A DNA stretch of 27,461 nucleotides, from the NCBI GenBank assembly GCA_964525945.1, contig CAZGKX010000036.1, forward strand, positions 1 through 27,461. The letters run 5' to 3'. Of this stretch, positions 15,337 through 23,184 are shown one piece after another. This DNA comes from CAZGKX01 sp964525945. GTDB taxonomy: Bacteria; Pseudomonadota; Gammaproteobacteria; Legionellales; Legionellaceae. The notes under the pieces are model-generated. The model was not told where the DNA came from and ran no database searches. It saw only the letters and a list, made by a program, of their open reading frames with translations. A program made the translations under genes and the position numbers. Numbering within the stretch: position 1 is the first letter of the stretch; every line of letters begins with the position of its first letter.

Positions 15337-17754
15337 CTAATTGTCAGTGCTCATGGATAAACTGCGGCTTTTGGTGTGGCTTGCCGAAAAGTCTGTTTTT
15401 TTCGTAACAGCTGGTTTCAGCGGTTCAATCGTATTCAGGCGAGTTTCAAATTTATCCAGGAGGTATTGAAAAGAATCGGGATGAAATTTTTGCCCTTTTC
15501 CAGCGGCCCGTGATGAAAAGAAATAAGGACGAAATACCCCGGGCAGTTGCCCGTCACTGATCACGTCGCGCAATACGTCCAATAATTCTTCATTGTTATC
15601 ATCGTCGGTATTGTTTACATACTTTTCAGTTGCAGCCTGCAGCTCAGAAATATAACGCTCTCTTTCTAAGCGCTCGGACGTGTATCCAAAAACACCCAAC
15701 ACCATGGCCAATCCCATGCTCATCCAATCTTGGTAAAAATAGGTTTGGTTTCTCTGTTTGATGTATTTTGTAAATAATTTATCATTGGGCTGAACGTTGC
15801 TATCCTTTAAGTTCTCAAAAAACTCGGCTCCAAAAAAATCATCCAATAATGCAGCGCGATTTTCTTTGATAAGCTCTTGTTTTAATTCATTTTTTTTGGA
15901 CTTCAGCCGCGCTGTGTTTTCGACGATACGCTCAAAGGTGAGGCGTGAATCGGCATGGCTTCGTTGCAAAATTTCCTGGATAAAGCTGTTTTCCGCATGC
16001 ACGTTGTGGATTTGTTGTTGAACCCTTGTGTATTGGTTTTGGACGGTATCCGTTGTGTCATCCAAGCGACTGTTCAGCTCAATTTGGTGTAATTTACTCA
16101 ACTCTAGGGCATCAGATTGACGCGTTAGTTCGTCATGAGATGTTTGAAAGGTTTGGAAAACAAAAACTCTTTGTGTATTTGCCTCTCGCAATTCTTCAAT
16201 TTCAACGTTTAATCGAGTTTGAATTGGGGTGAGATGGCTCAACATAGGGTTTGGCAACATTGCCATTTGGCTTTCTATTTTTTTCAATTCTATTGATAAG
16301 GTACTCTCGGAAGATAATAGATCACGGTGAGTTCGTTTTGGTTTGCCAGTTGAGGCTAGGAGATTCGTCAATGATTGCAACCGATTATCTATGATCGTTA
16401 AATGATCATCGACGGAGCTTGTGTTCGTGAAGGCTTCATCGAATTCGACTTGCAGTTTTTCCATGTCTTGTAAATAAAACTGCAACTCGAGCATCTCTTT
16501 CTTTAAAATAGCTGTTTGCAAACGCAGCTCGTTCAGATCTTTTTCGATCTTTTGTGCTGTGAGGGCATGCTGGTGTTCTTGTTCTTTGTGGTATTGTTGT
16601 TGGAGTTCAAACAAATTGTTCTTAGCAATATATAAGGGCTTGCTGAACGAGGGGGTGGACTCAAGTTCGATCTCAAGTTCTTCACGAAGTTGTTGTTGTT
16701 TGTTGGTGATAAACGCAAGAATCTCATTTTTAGATTGCGCCTCGGGTGTTGTAGTGAATAGGGACGTCACGGTACCAAGGAGTGTCATGCTGCCTTGGGT
16801 CATGGAGTAATAATGCATGTTGAGCAGTTTTTCTCTATATAACTCTCGTAGCGCACCTTCTAATTCAAGAGCGTCCAGTAAAGGTTCACAATTTTGATGG
16901 ATTTTATCAGCATTGATATGTGAGTACCTGACCTCCAACATATTTAAATTTTCTTGTGTTACTTTTCTTTGCTTTAAAGTTTCATCTTTTTTTTTACGAC
17001 GATCGTGCGCTTGCTGCTTGAGATGGTCTAGAGTTTCAGAGGGGGCTTTTTCTGGGATGGGGTACTCATCAACAATCTTTTCTAAATCTTCAATCATTTG
17101 TTGAGCTTCTTCGAGTTGTTCCTCTCGGTGAGCACTTTCTGAATCTTGGCTTGAGTCATCGTCGTTCGCGTCTTTATCGCTTATAGACGCATTTTCTGGT
17201 TCGATAGGTTCTTCAGTGGAAAAAATTACAGGCAATGCTTTGGCATGAAGATGTGCTGTTTGATAAGCAAGAAGTCGTTCATCCAAGCTTACAATCATTT
17301 GGGCAAGTGGAATACAGCCTAGCAGTGATTGCAGGTCCGGTTCTTCTGAACTGAGTTGGGCCAAACAATTTCTAAACGCCAAGGACAATTGATAGGTACG
17401 ATCATCCACCACCTCTGGAACCCATTGATATGGTTTATTTTGGGGTTGTTTTATGTTTATACCGCGATGCAAATAATCTAAGCTAGGGAAAATAGTGCCC
17501 GGTCCGCTGGCTAGACCAGCAGGCCAGGGAAGCATCTGCCAGCCAATGTATGTCACTAAATTACCTTGAGTCATCCCTTCTTTAAGATGGTGTGCGATGT
17601 TCCAAATGGCTTGCAACAAGCCATCACCCGCTGAGTAAGCTGTATCATCGAGCGCTTGAAGGGGGGCTTCGTCGTATTGAATCTGGCTCTTTTTAAAGTC
17701 GATCAATGCCACTTGCAGTTGGTTCAGCAAATCTAATCCTATTTCAAAAGCCAT
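15337..17754 (-). CDS. large coiled-coil protein of unknown function (effector candidate)
   Basis: An 805-residue protein that I cannot assign to a family. Residues 1 to about 195 form a globular region with Trp/Gly/Pro-rich stretches (WQMLPWPAGLASGPGTIFPS). An acidic, low-complexity linker follows (SDKDANDDDSSQDSE). Residues about 210-650 are Leu/Glu/Gln/Lys-rich and look like long coiled coil. A short hydrophobic patch (MSMGLAMVLGVFGY, about 675) precedes a C-terminal domain and a Ser/Lys-rich tail (TKSRSLSMSTDN). There is no signal peptide. The start is ATG 17754, not the upstream ATG at 17865: a good promoter lies between the two, the upstream ATG has no ribosome binding site, and a GAGAG lies upstream of 17754. 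Size, coiled coil, acidic linker and polar tail resemble type IV-secreted effectors of Legionellales, but secretion is inference; a cytoskeletal or SMC-like role is less likely because no ATPase motifs are seen. Confidence 0.75.
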   Translation of the reverse strand: MAFEIGLDLLNQLQVALIDFKKSQIQYDEAPLQALDDTAYSAGDGLLQAIWNIAHHLKEGMTQGNLVTYIGWQMLPWPAGLASGPGTIFPSLDYLHRGINIKQPQNKPYQWVPEVVDDRTYQLSLAFRNCLAQLSSEEPDLQSLLGCIPLAQMIVSLDERLLAYQTAHLHAKALPVIFSTEEPIEPENASISDKDANDDDSSQDSESAHREEQLEEAQQMIEDLEKIVDEYPIPEKAPSETLDHLKQQAHDRRKKKDETLKQRKVTQENLNMLEVRYSHINADKIHQNCEPLLDALELEGALRELYREKLLNMHYYSMTQGSMTLLGTVTSLFTTTPEAQSKNEILAFITNKQQQLREELEIELESTPSFSKPLYIAKNNLFELQQQYHKEQEHQHALTAQKIEKDLNELRLQTAILKKEMLELQFYLQDMEKLQVEFDEAFTNTSSVDDHLTIIDNRLQSLTNLLASTGKPKRTHRDLLSSESTLSIELKKIESQMAMLPNPMLSHLTPIQTRLNVEIEELREANTQRVFVFQTFQTSHDELTRQSDALELSKLHQIELNSRLDDTTDTVQNQYTRVQQQIHNVHAENSFIQEILQRSHADSRLTFERIVENTARLKSKKNELKQELIKENRAALLDDFFGAEFFENLKDSNVQPNDKLFTKYIKQRNQTYFYQDWMSMGLAMVLGVFGYTSERLERERYISELQAATEKYVNNTDDDNNEELLDVLRDVISDGQLPGVFRPYFFSSRAAGKGQKFHPDSFQYLLDKFETRLNTIEPLKPAVTKKTDFSASHTKSRSLSMSTDN

Positions 17755-17835
17755 GCTATACACTCTCTCTGTCGATAGAAGGGTTGAATTGTGCTTTTTG
17801 GCACAATATTTATCATACCTTGTAATTTGCTCACA

Positions 17836-17864
17836 ATTATAACTCATTTGTTCATTAATGACCA
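17836..17864 (-). promoter_or_regulatory. sigma70-type promoter for the coiled-coil gene
   Basis: On the minus strand a perfect TATAAT (17836-17841) follows TGGTCA (17859-17864) at a 17-base spacing. The leader to ATG 17754 would be about 75 bases and contains a 7-bp inverted repeat, ATTGTGC...GCACAAT (17788-17807). The palindrome CATTAATG (17853-17860) overlaps the -35 region. Confidence 0.55.
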
Positions 17865-17945
17865 TATTTAGGGCAAATATTATTTAACAAAAAGAGACGG
17901 AGGGAGCGAATAATTGCCGTAGAATATAACAATACCTTGGTGTGA

Positions 17946-17973
17946 CACCACCTCATCGCGAGATGGGGTGGTG
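17946..17973. terminator. strong hairpin after proS (probable transcription end)
   Basis: CACCACCTCATC (17946-17957) pairs with GATGGGGTGGTG (17962-17973) over 12 bp with a single wobble and a GCGA loop. CTTGG and CCAAG further out can extend the pairing. It lies 26 bases past the proS stop. There is no T-tract on the minus strand, so it may be a processing or rho-assisted end rather than a classic terminator. Confidence 0.5.
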
Positions 17974-17998
17974 TTTGAATGCCAAGAAAAGGCAGGAT

Positions 17999-19714
17999 TT
18001 ATTGCATCGTAGCAAACAAATTGTCTATAAATGCATTTAAGGCTTGCAGAGGGATGAGTTGCGGAGCATCAGCACTGCGTGATTTGTATTCAATCAGTCC
18101 ATCGGCCAAATTGCGATCACTGACCACTAAGCGGTGGGGAACCCCTATCAAGTCACAATCAGCAAACAAAACGCCGGGGCGCTCGTTGCGATCATCCAAT
18201 AACACATCAATGCCTTGTGATTTGAATTGTTGATAAAGTGTTTCTGCCGTGCTTTTAACCGTTTCGGAACGTTGCGCGTTGATTGGAATGATGGCCAATT
18301 GAAACGGCGCAATGCTGTCAGGCCAAATGATGCCTTTTTCGTCATGATGTTGTTCGATTGCGGCGGCTACCACACGTGTTATGCCCAGTCCATAGCAACC
18401 CATGAGCATGGTTTGCAATTGACCCTCTTCATTGAGCACTTGTGCATTCATCGCTTTTGCGTATTTATCACCCAGTTGAAAAATATGACCGACTTCAATA
18501 CCCCGGCACGCTTGCAACGTGCCTTTACCATCCGGGCTTGTATCACCCTCTTTGACATTGCGTAAATCAAACGTGGAGTGGTATTGGGTATCTCGCTGCC
18601 AAACAGCGTGCATGTAATGGTGATCGATTTGATTAGCACCGCACACGAAAGAGCCCATGGCGCGCGCATGATAGTCCACTATAACGGGGATGGATAAATG
18701 CACCGGTCCGATAAAACCGAACGGTACATTCAGGGTCTGAGAAATTTCGCTTTCTTTGGCAAAGCATAACGGTGATTTTACCAGTGGGTGTTTCGCGGCT
18801 TTGATGGGGTTGAGTTCGTCATCACCGCACAGCACCAATGCCACGAAAGGGTGTTCCACGCCTTCAACAAGCAGCGTTTTTACCATTTCTGATGCAGAAA
18901 TTTTTAAAAATTCTGCAACTTCGCTGATTGTTTTTTGATGAGGTGTGGCAACAAGGCTTAATTTTTCCTGGGACGGTTGCGGTGTTTGATCCGGCATTAA
19001 ACTGGTGGCTTGTTCAATGTTGGCCGCATAATGGCTTTGATCGCTGTAAAAAATTAAATCTTCACCCGCTTCAGCCAACACCTGAAATTCGTGGGAAACG
19101 GCACCACCAATGGCGCCTGTATCGGCTTCCACTGCTCGAAATTTAAGGCCAAGGCGATCAAATATGTTGGAGTACGTTTGGTACATGACATCGTAAGTGT
19201 TTTGCAAGCATTCTGGTTGCAAATGGAATGAGTATGCATCTTTCATAATGAATTCACGTGCTCGCATGACACCAAACCGTGGCCGAATTTCGTCACGAAA
19301 TTTGGTTTGAATTTGGTAAAAATTAGCGGGTATTTGTTTATAGGATTGCAACTCATGCCGAATTAAATCGGTGATCACTTCTTCATGAGTTGGTCCAAAA
19401 CAATATTCCCTGTTGTTGCTGTCTTTCATGGTCAGCAACTGCCCGCCAAAGGTGTCCCAACGTCCTGTTTCTTGCCATAATTCTGCAGGTTGTACCGCTG
19501 GCATGAGAATTTCCATGGCCAACGCTGCGTTCATTTCTTCTCGGACAATTTGCTCAACTTTTCGTAAAATTTTTAAACCGAGGGGTAGCCATGTGTACAG
19601 TCCAGAACCCAGTTTACGTATCATACCCGCGCGCAACATGAATTGATGGGATGTAATCTCTGCATCATTGGGGGTTTCTTTCAGAGTTGCATAAAGCCAT
19701 TGGGAAGCACGCAT
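17999..19714 (-). CDS. proS: prolyl-tRNA synthetase
   Basis: A 571-residue class II aminoacyl-tRNA synthetase that charges tRNA-Pro. It is almost the same length as E. coli ProS (572) and colinear with it: MRASQWLYATLKETPNDAEI, then motif 1 around HQFMLRAGMIRKLGSGLYTW, motif 2 (FRDEIRPRFGVMRAREFIMKDAYSF), the bacterial YbaK-like editing insertion (about residues 225-390, including HQKTISEVAEFL and VEHPFVALVL), motif 3 near GCYGLGITRVVAA, and the anticodon-binding domain at the C-terminus. The ATG at 19714 is chosen from the conserved N-terminus and an AAGGAA 7 bases upstream; the frame stays open 14 codons further but without support. It lies 85 bases downstream of the SulP-carbonic anhydrase gene on the same strand. 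Confidence 0.97.
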   Translation of the reverse strand: MRASQWLYATLKETPNDAEITSHQFMLRAGMIRKLGSGLYTWLPLGLKILRKVEQIVREEMNAALAMEILMPAVQPAELWQETGRWDTFGGQLLTMKDSNNREYCFGPTHEEVITDLIRHELQSYKQIPANFYQIQTKFRDEIRPRFGVMRAREFIMKDAYSFHLQPECLQNTYDVMYQTYSNIFDRLGLKFRAVEADTGAIGGAVSHEFQVLAEAGEDLIFYSDQSHYAANIEQATSLMPDQTPQPSQEKLSLVATPHQKTISEVAEFLKISASEMVKTLLVEGVEHPFVALVLCGDDELNPIKAAKHPLVKSPLCFAKESEISQTLNVPFGFIGPVHLSIPVIVDYHARAMGSFVCGANQIDHHYMHAVWQRDTQYHSTFDLRNVKEGDTSPDGKGTLQACRGIEVGHIFQLGDKYAKAMNAQVLNEEGQLQTMLMGCYGLGITRVVAAAIEQHHDEKGIIWPDSIAPFQLAIIPINAQRSETVKSTAETLYQQFKSQGIDVLLDDRNERPGVLFADCDLIGVPHRLVVSDRNLADGLIEYKSRSADAPQLIPLQALNAFIDNLFATMQ

Positions 19715-19759
19715 TTTTGATTCCTTGAATGTTGGGTCATGAATAGGGAGCACCAAGTA

Positions 19760-19794
19760 GAAAGGGCAATGGCGCGAAAGCGCAATGCCCTTTC
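19760..19794. terminator. hairpin between the SulP-carbonic anhydrase gene and proS
   Basis: GAAAGGGCA (19760-19768) and TGCCCTTTC (19786-19794) form a perfect 9-bp outer stem, with a GCGC...GCGC inner pairing. It starts 6 bases after the sulP stop on the minus strand. There is no T-run, so it may attenuate or stabilise rather than fully terminate; proS could have its own promoter in the 45 bases that remain. Confidence 0.45.
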
Positions 19795-19799
19795 AGCAA

Positions 19800-22106
19800 C
19801 TACAGGCCAGGTGTGGCCATAACATTTTGTAATTTTTCGCCAAGTTTATGGGCTGCTGTCATGTTCAATTGCCCTAGCATGGTGGAAAAATCTTTAAAAT
19901 GCACTTTGCCGGTATGGACATCATAAGAAGCACCCACCATGCCAATGGTGTCATTGTCCGTAAGAAGGCGCAAGGCGGGACTCTCGTCATAAATATGTTG
20001 CAAGGTATTGGCAATGTTTAATTCCGTGACGTTATGGACAAATGCAGCATTGTTACCTGTGCGATCATGGGTTGTTTCAACTTCGGCAGCAATGGCTGGT
20101 TTTATTTTAGCTAAAAGTTGTGTGATAAATCCTTGCTCCACGCCATTGCAAGCGGCTTGAATGGCCCCACAGCTGGTGTGACCCAGCACCACGATCAGTT
20201 TAGCGCCCACCACATGGCACGCGTATTCAATACTGGCCAAGACATCATCATTGACCACGTTGCCCGCGATGCGTATGCAGAAGATATCGCCAAAACTCAT
20301 GTCAAAAATAGTTTCAACCGGTACTCTGGAGTCTATGCAACCCACCACGACTGCAATCGGGTGTTGGCCTTGTGCTGTCAATTTCATGTCTGCTTTTAAG
20401 TTGCGGTGAATGCAGGTGTCTCTCAGAAAACGTTGATTGCCTTCTTTGAGCACATGCAGCACTTGTTGTGGAGAGAGATTTGATTGCACGTCATAGGTGG
20501 TTACATTGATAAAATCAATGTAATTATGGATGTTGTAGTGTTCTTTAAACCCGATCAAATTCAGCGAAATTTGCCGGTGCAAAGCATTTTCATTTTTAAA
20601 ATCTTGCAGAAATTCGACAATCTCTTTGTCGATGTAATCAGAGTTTCGAGCATCAATGATCAATTGTGATTTTCTTGGAATGGAATCCAGCTCTGCAACC
20701 AAGGAGGCTTTATTAAGAAACGTTGTTTGCTGCGGTAGTATTAACCGGTTGGTGATCCCTTTGGGGTAAATTTCTTTAATGATATCCAAACGAGCTTGGC
20801 TATTGGATTTTAAAATAAAGAACAAGCTCACCGCGAGACCAATAAGAATGCCCAACAAGAGGTTAAAAATAAGAATACTCACCACGGTGGCAATAAACGG
20901 GATAAACCTGTCCAGGCCTTGCCGATAAATCGTCACATAAATTTTAGGGTTGGTTAATTTATACCCTGTGTAGATTAAGATTGCAGCCAATGATGACAAG
21001 GGAATTTTATTCAATGCATCTGGAATGAATATCACCGCAAATAAAATAAAAAAACCATGAAAAATAGTGGCCATTTTGGTTTTGGCGCCGGTTTGAATAT
21101 TAACGGTGGTTCGCACGATGACAGAAGTAATGGGAATGCCGCCGATTAAACCAACGGCCACATTGCCTATGCCTTGGGCAACAAGCTCTCTGTCTTTGGA
21201 ACAATATCGCCTTTTTTTATCCATTTTTTCACCGGCTTTGATGTTCAGCAAATTTTCCAATGAACCAACGATCGCTAAAATAATGGCGTATAAATAAAGC
21301 TTGGGGTTTGACCAAGCTGACCAATTCGGTTGTTGCATCTGTGCAAAAAAATCAGCCAAACGTTCATGTTTGGGAATGTTCACCAAATGCGGGCCAATTT
21401 GAGCAAGATAAGAGTTGGTGAATACAAATATTTCATTCATGACGATGGCAACAATCACGACCACAAAAGCCCCTGGAAATGACTTTAGCCATTTGATTTT
21501 TGCTTTGTCGAAAAAAATTAAAATGGCCAGCGATGTTAAGGAGATGATCATCGCGCCACTGTTGATATGAAACGATAAATCGTGCAAAGGCTTATAGGAG
21601 ATACCTTCTGAGAGATCCAACAATTGCATTTTAAGCGCACTTAATGTGTGTGTGAGTGTAAATGCCAAAGGCAATTGCTTGATAATAATCAGTATGCCAA
21701 TGGCACACAATAAACCTTGCAATACATTTGAGGGGATATAATCTGCAATAAAACCTGCGCGCAGTACGCCAATAATAATTTGCAAAACCCCTGCCAAGAC
21801 CAGCGCTAATAAAAACGAATTGAAATCCCCTAATTGGGTTATTGCCGCTAAAACAATGGCAATCATCCCTGCGGCAGGCCCGCTCACACTGACGTGCGAG
21901 CCACTTAAACTGCCCACAACGATCCCGCCGATAATACCGCTTAATATGCCTGAAAAAAGAGGGGCCCCAGAGGCCAGGGCAATGCCTAAGCAAAGGGGAA
22001 TGGCGATAAGAAAAACAACAATACCTGCAATGAAATCAAATTTAAGATGGCGTTTTCCATAAATTCTCAATTTACGAGATGTGGTTTGAGAGAATAATTC
22101 TGTCAT
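19800..22106 (-). CDS. SulP-family anion transporter fused to a beta-carbonic anhydrase
   Basis: A 768-residue fusion. Residues about 25-440 are a SulP/SLC26 transport domain with ten or more membrane spans (opening FDFIAGIVVFLIAIPLCLGI, with SGPAAGMIAIV in the substrate region). Residues about 455-545 look like a STAS domain (SQLIIDARNSDYIDKEIVEF). Residues about 555-768 are a beta-carbonic anhydrase with the zinc and active-site residues intact: C590, D592 and R594 in GCIDSR, and H643 and C646 in GHTSCG. Known SulP-carbonic anhydrase fusions are thought to couple bicarbonate transport with CO2/bicarbonate interconversion. The direction and the transported ion here are inference. A strong GGAGG lies 6 bases upstream of the ATG. 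It is 45 bases downstream of ttcA on the same strand, so the two are probably one unit. Confidence 0.93.
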   Translation of the reverse strand: MTELFSQTTSRKLRIYGKRHLKFDFIAGIVVFLIAIPLCLGIALASGAPLFSGILSGIIGGIVVGSLSGSHVSVSGPAAGMIAIVLAAITQLGDFNSFLLALVLAGVLQIIIGVLRAGFIADYIPSNVLQGLLCAIGILIIIKQLPLAFTLTHTLSALKMQLLDLSEGISYKPLHDLSFHINSGAMIISLTSLAILIFFDKAKIKWLKSFPGAFVVVIVAIVMNEIFVFTNSYLAQIGPHLVNIPKHERLADFFAQMQQPNWSAWSNPKLYLYAIILAIVGSLENLLNIKAGEKMDKKRRYCSKDRELVAQGIGNVAVGLIGGIPITSVIVRTTVNIQTGAKTKMATIFHGFFILFAVIFIPDALNKIPLSSLAAILIYTGYKLTNPKIYVTIYRQGLDRFIPFIATVVSILIFNLLLGILIGLAVSLFFILKSNSQARLDIIKEIYPKGITNRLILPQQTTFLNKASLVAELDSIPRKSQLIIDARNSDYIDKEIVEFLQDFKNENALHRQISLNLIGFKEHYNIHNYIDFINVTTYDVQSNLSPQQVLHVLKEGNQRFLRDTCIHRNLKADMKLTAQGQHPIAVVVGCIDSRVPVETIFDMSFGDIFCIRIAGNVVNDDVLASIEYACHVVGAKLIVVLGHTSCGAIQAACNGVEQGFITQLLAKIKPAIAAEVETTHDRTGNNAAFVHNVTELNIANTLQHIYDESPALRLLTDNDTIGMVGASYDVHTGKVHFKDFSTMLGQLNMTAAHKLGEKLQNVMATPGL

Positions 22107-22151
22107 TAAAACCTCCGCTACATGGCAAAAATTTATTTGAATCTAAAAATG

Positions 22152-23003
22152 CTATAAAAATGCATCTGAGCAACTTGTTTCTTCTGTTATTATGTCAACC
22201 GCATCGAGAGATTCTTCGCCGTTGGTCAAATGGCGCTCCAAGTTTTTGAAATCCCATAAATCTTGATCCATTAATTGGCTTGGTTTGATGCTCTGCAGGG
22301 CATGCAATATATTGCTTGGAATTTTAGGGTTTTCAGCAGCCAACTGATCAATCAAACGCCCGATGCGTTTACGTGCTAAATTTTCTTGAGAACCACACAG
22401 CGTGCAAGGAATAATGGGAAACCCTTGTTCCAAACTATAGGCAATGATGTCATTTTCTTGAGCGTAGCACAATGGTCGAATAACGATGTGTTTTTTGTTA
22501 TCACTCAATAGCTTAGGGGGCATTGAGCGCACGTCTCCATTGTACAATATGGACATCATTAATGTTCGAATCAAATCATCACGGTGGTGGCCTAAAGCAA
22601 TTTTATTAAACCCATGTTCTTCAGCGTACCGATAGATAATGCCTCGTCTTAACCTTGAGCAGAGGGAGCAGTATGTTTTTCCCTCTGGGATTTTTTCTTT
22701 CACAATGCTGTAGGTGTCTCGTTTTAAAATTTCATATTGAATACGCCGTTCCTCTAACCATTGACGCAATTGGCTGTCATCCCAGCCTGGTTGAGCCTGA
22801 TCCAACGTAAAGGCGAAGATCTCAAATTTATTGTTGGAGCGTCGACGAAGCAGGTTTAACACGGTCAGCAACGTAAATGAATCCTTTCCGCCGGACAGGC
22901 AGACCATCACACGATCACCACGTTGTATCATGTTAAAATCGGCTATACTTTTGCCTGTATAATGGAGTAATTTTTTTTCAATTTGACTGGATTCGGTTGG
23001 CAT
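22152..23003 (-). CDS. ttcA: tRNA 2-thiocytidine biosynthesis protein TtcA
   Basis: A 283-residue cytoplasmic enzyme that thiolates cytidine 32 of certain tRNAs, using ATP and an iron-sulfur cluster. The PP-loop SGGKDS is at 37-42. The two CxxC motifs are C112/C115 (YCSLCSRLRRG) and C200/C203 (IIPCTLCGSQ). The family signatures ALGHHRDD and MPPKLLSD are present. The start at 23003 (MPTESSQ) is preferred because the E. coli protein begins at a similar distance from ADFNMI. The frame is open 45 more codons, to 23138, but that part is low-complexity and would overlap the promoter of the divergent gene. No good ribosome binding site is seen for either start. Confidence 0.95.
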   Translation of the reverse strand: MPTESSQIEKKLLHYTGKSIADFNMIQRGDRVMVCLSGGKDSFTLLTVLNLLRRRSNNKFEIFAFTLDQAQPGWDDSQLRQWLEERRIQYEILKRDTYSIVKEKIPEGKTYCSLCSRLRRGIIYRYAEEHGFNKIALGHHRDDLIRTLMMSILYNGDVRSMPPKLLSDNKKHIVIRPLCYAQENDIIAYSLEQGFPIIPCTLCGSQENLARKRIGRLIDQLAAENPKIPSNILHALQSIKPSQLMDQDLWDFKNLERHLTNGEESLDAVDIITEETSCSDAFL

Positions 23004-23122
23004 AGTAGTAATTAATAACAATAAATTTGTGTCAATGTTACTATAAATGTCTATATCCGTCGATGTGTAGCTGTAAATAGGCCCTGGCTTGCTTGGCTTT
23101 CTGCAAAAAAAAGATGTTTTGG

Positions 23123-23151
23123 GTGACTTTAATGGCATTAATGTCTATAAT
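23123..23151 (+). promoter_or_regulatory. sigma70-type promoter for the OTU-like gene
   Basis: GTGACT (23123-23128) and a perfect TATAAT (23146-23151) are 17 bases apart. The transcript would start near 23158, 27 bases before ATG 23185. The spacer carries TTAATG twice (23129 and 23138, period 9). The second copy is part of the palindrome CATTAATG (23136-23143), which also occurs by the promoter of the coiled-coil gene. Confidence 0.55.
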
Positions 23152-23184
23152 ATGCACAATGAGTTCCATACAATTGAGGCAGCT

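Noticed and set aside
18227..18565. Plus-strand 112-codon frame opposite proS
   Set aside because: Antisense to a universally conserved gene; composition is not protein-like.
21631..21993. Minus-strand 120-codon frame inside the SulP-carbonic anhydrase gene in another frame
   Set aside because: Nested out of frame in a well-supported membrane domain and rich in Arg/Cys/His, as expected for a shifted frame.
22152..23138. Longer ttcA start at 23138
   Set aside because: The extra 45 residues are low-complexity, lack a ribosome binding site and overlap the promoter of the divergent gene; the E. coli protein aligns with the start at 23003.
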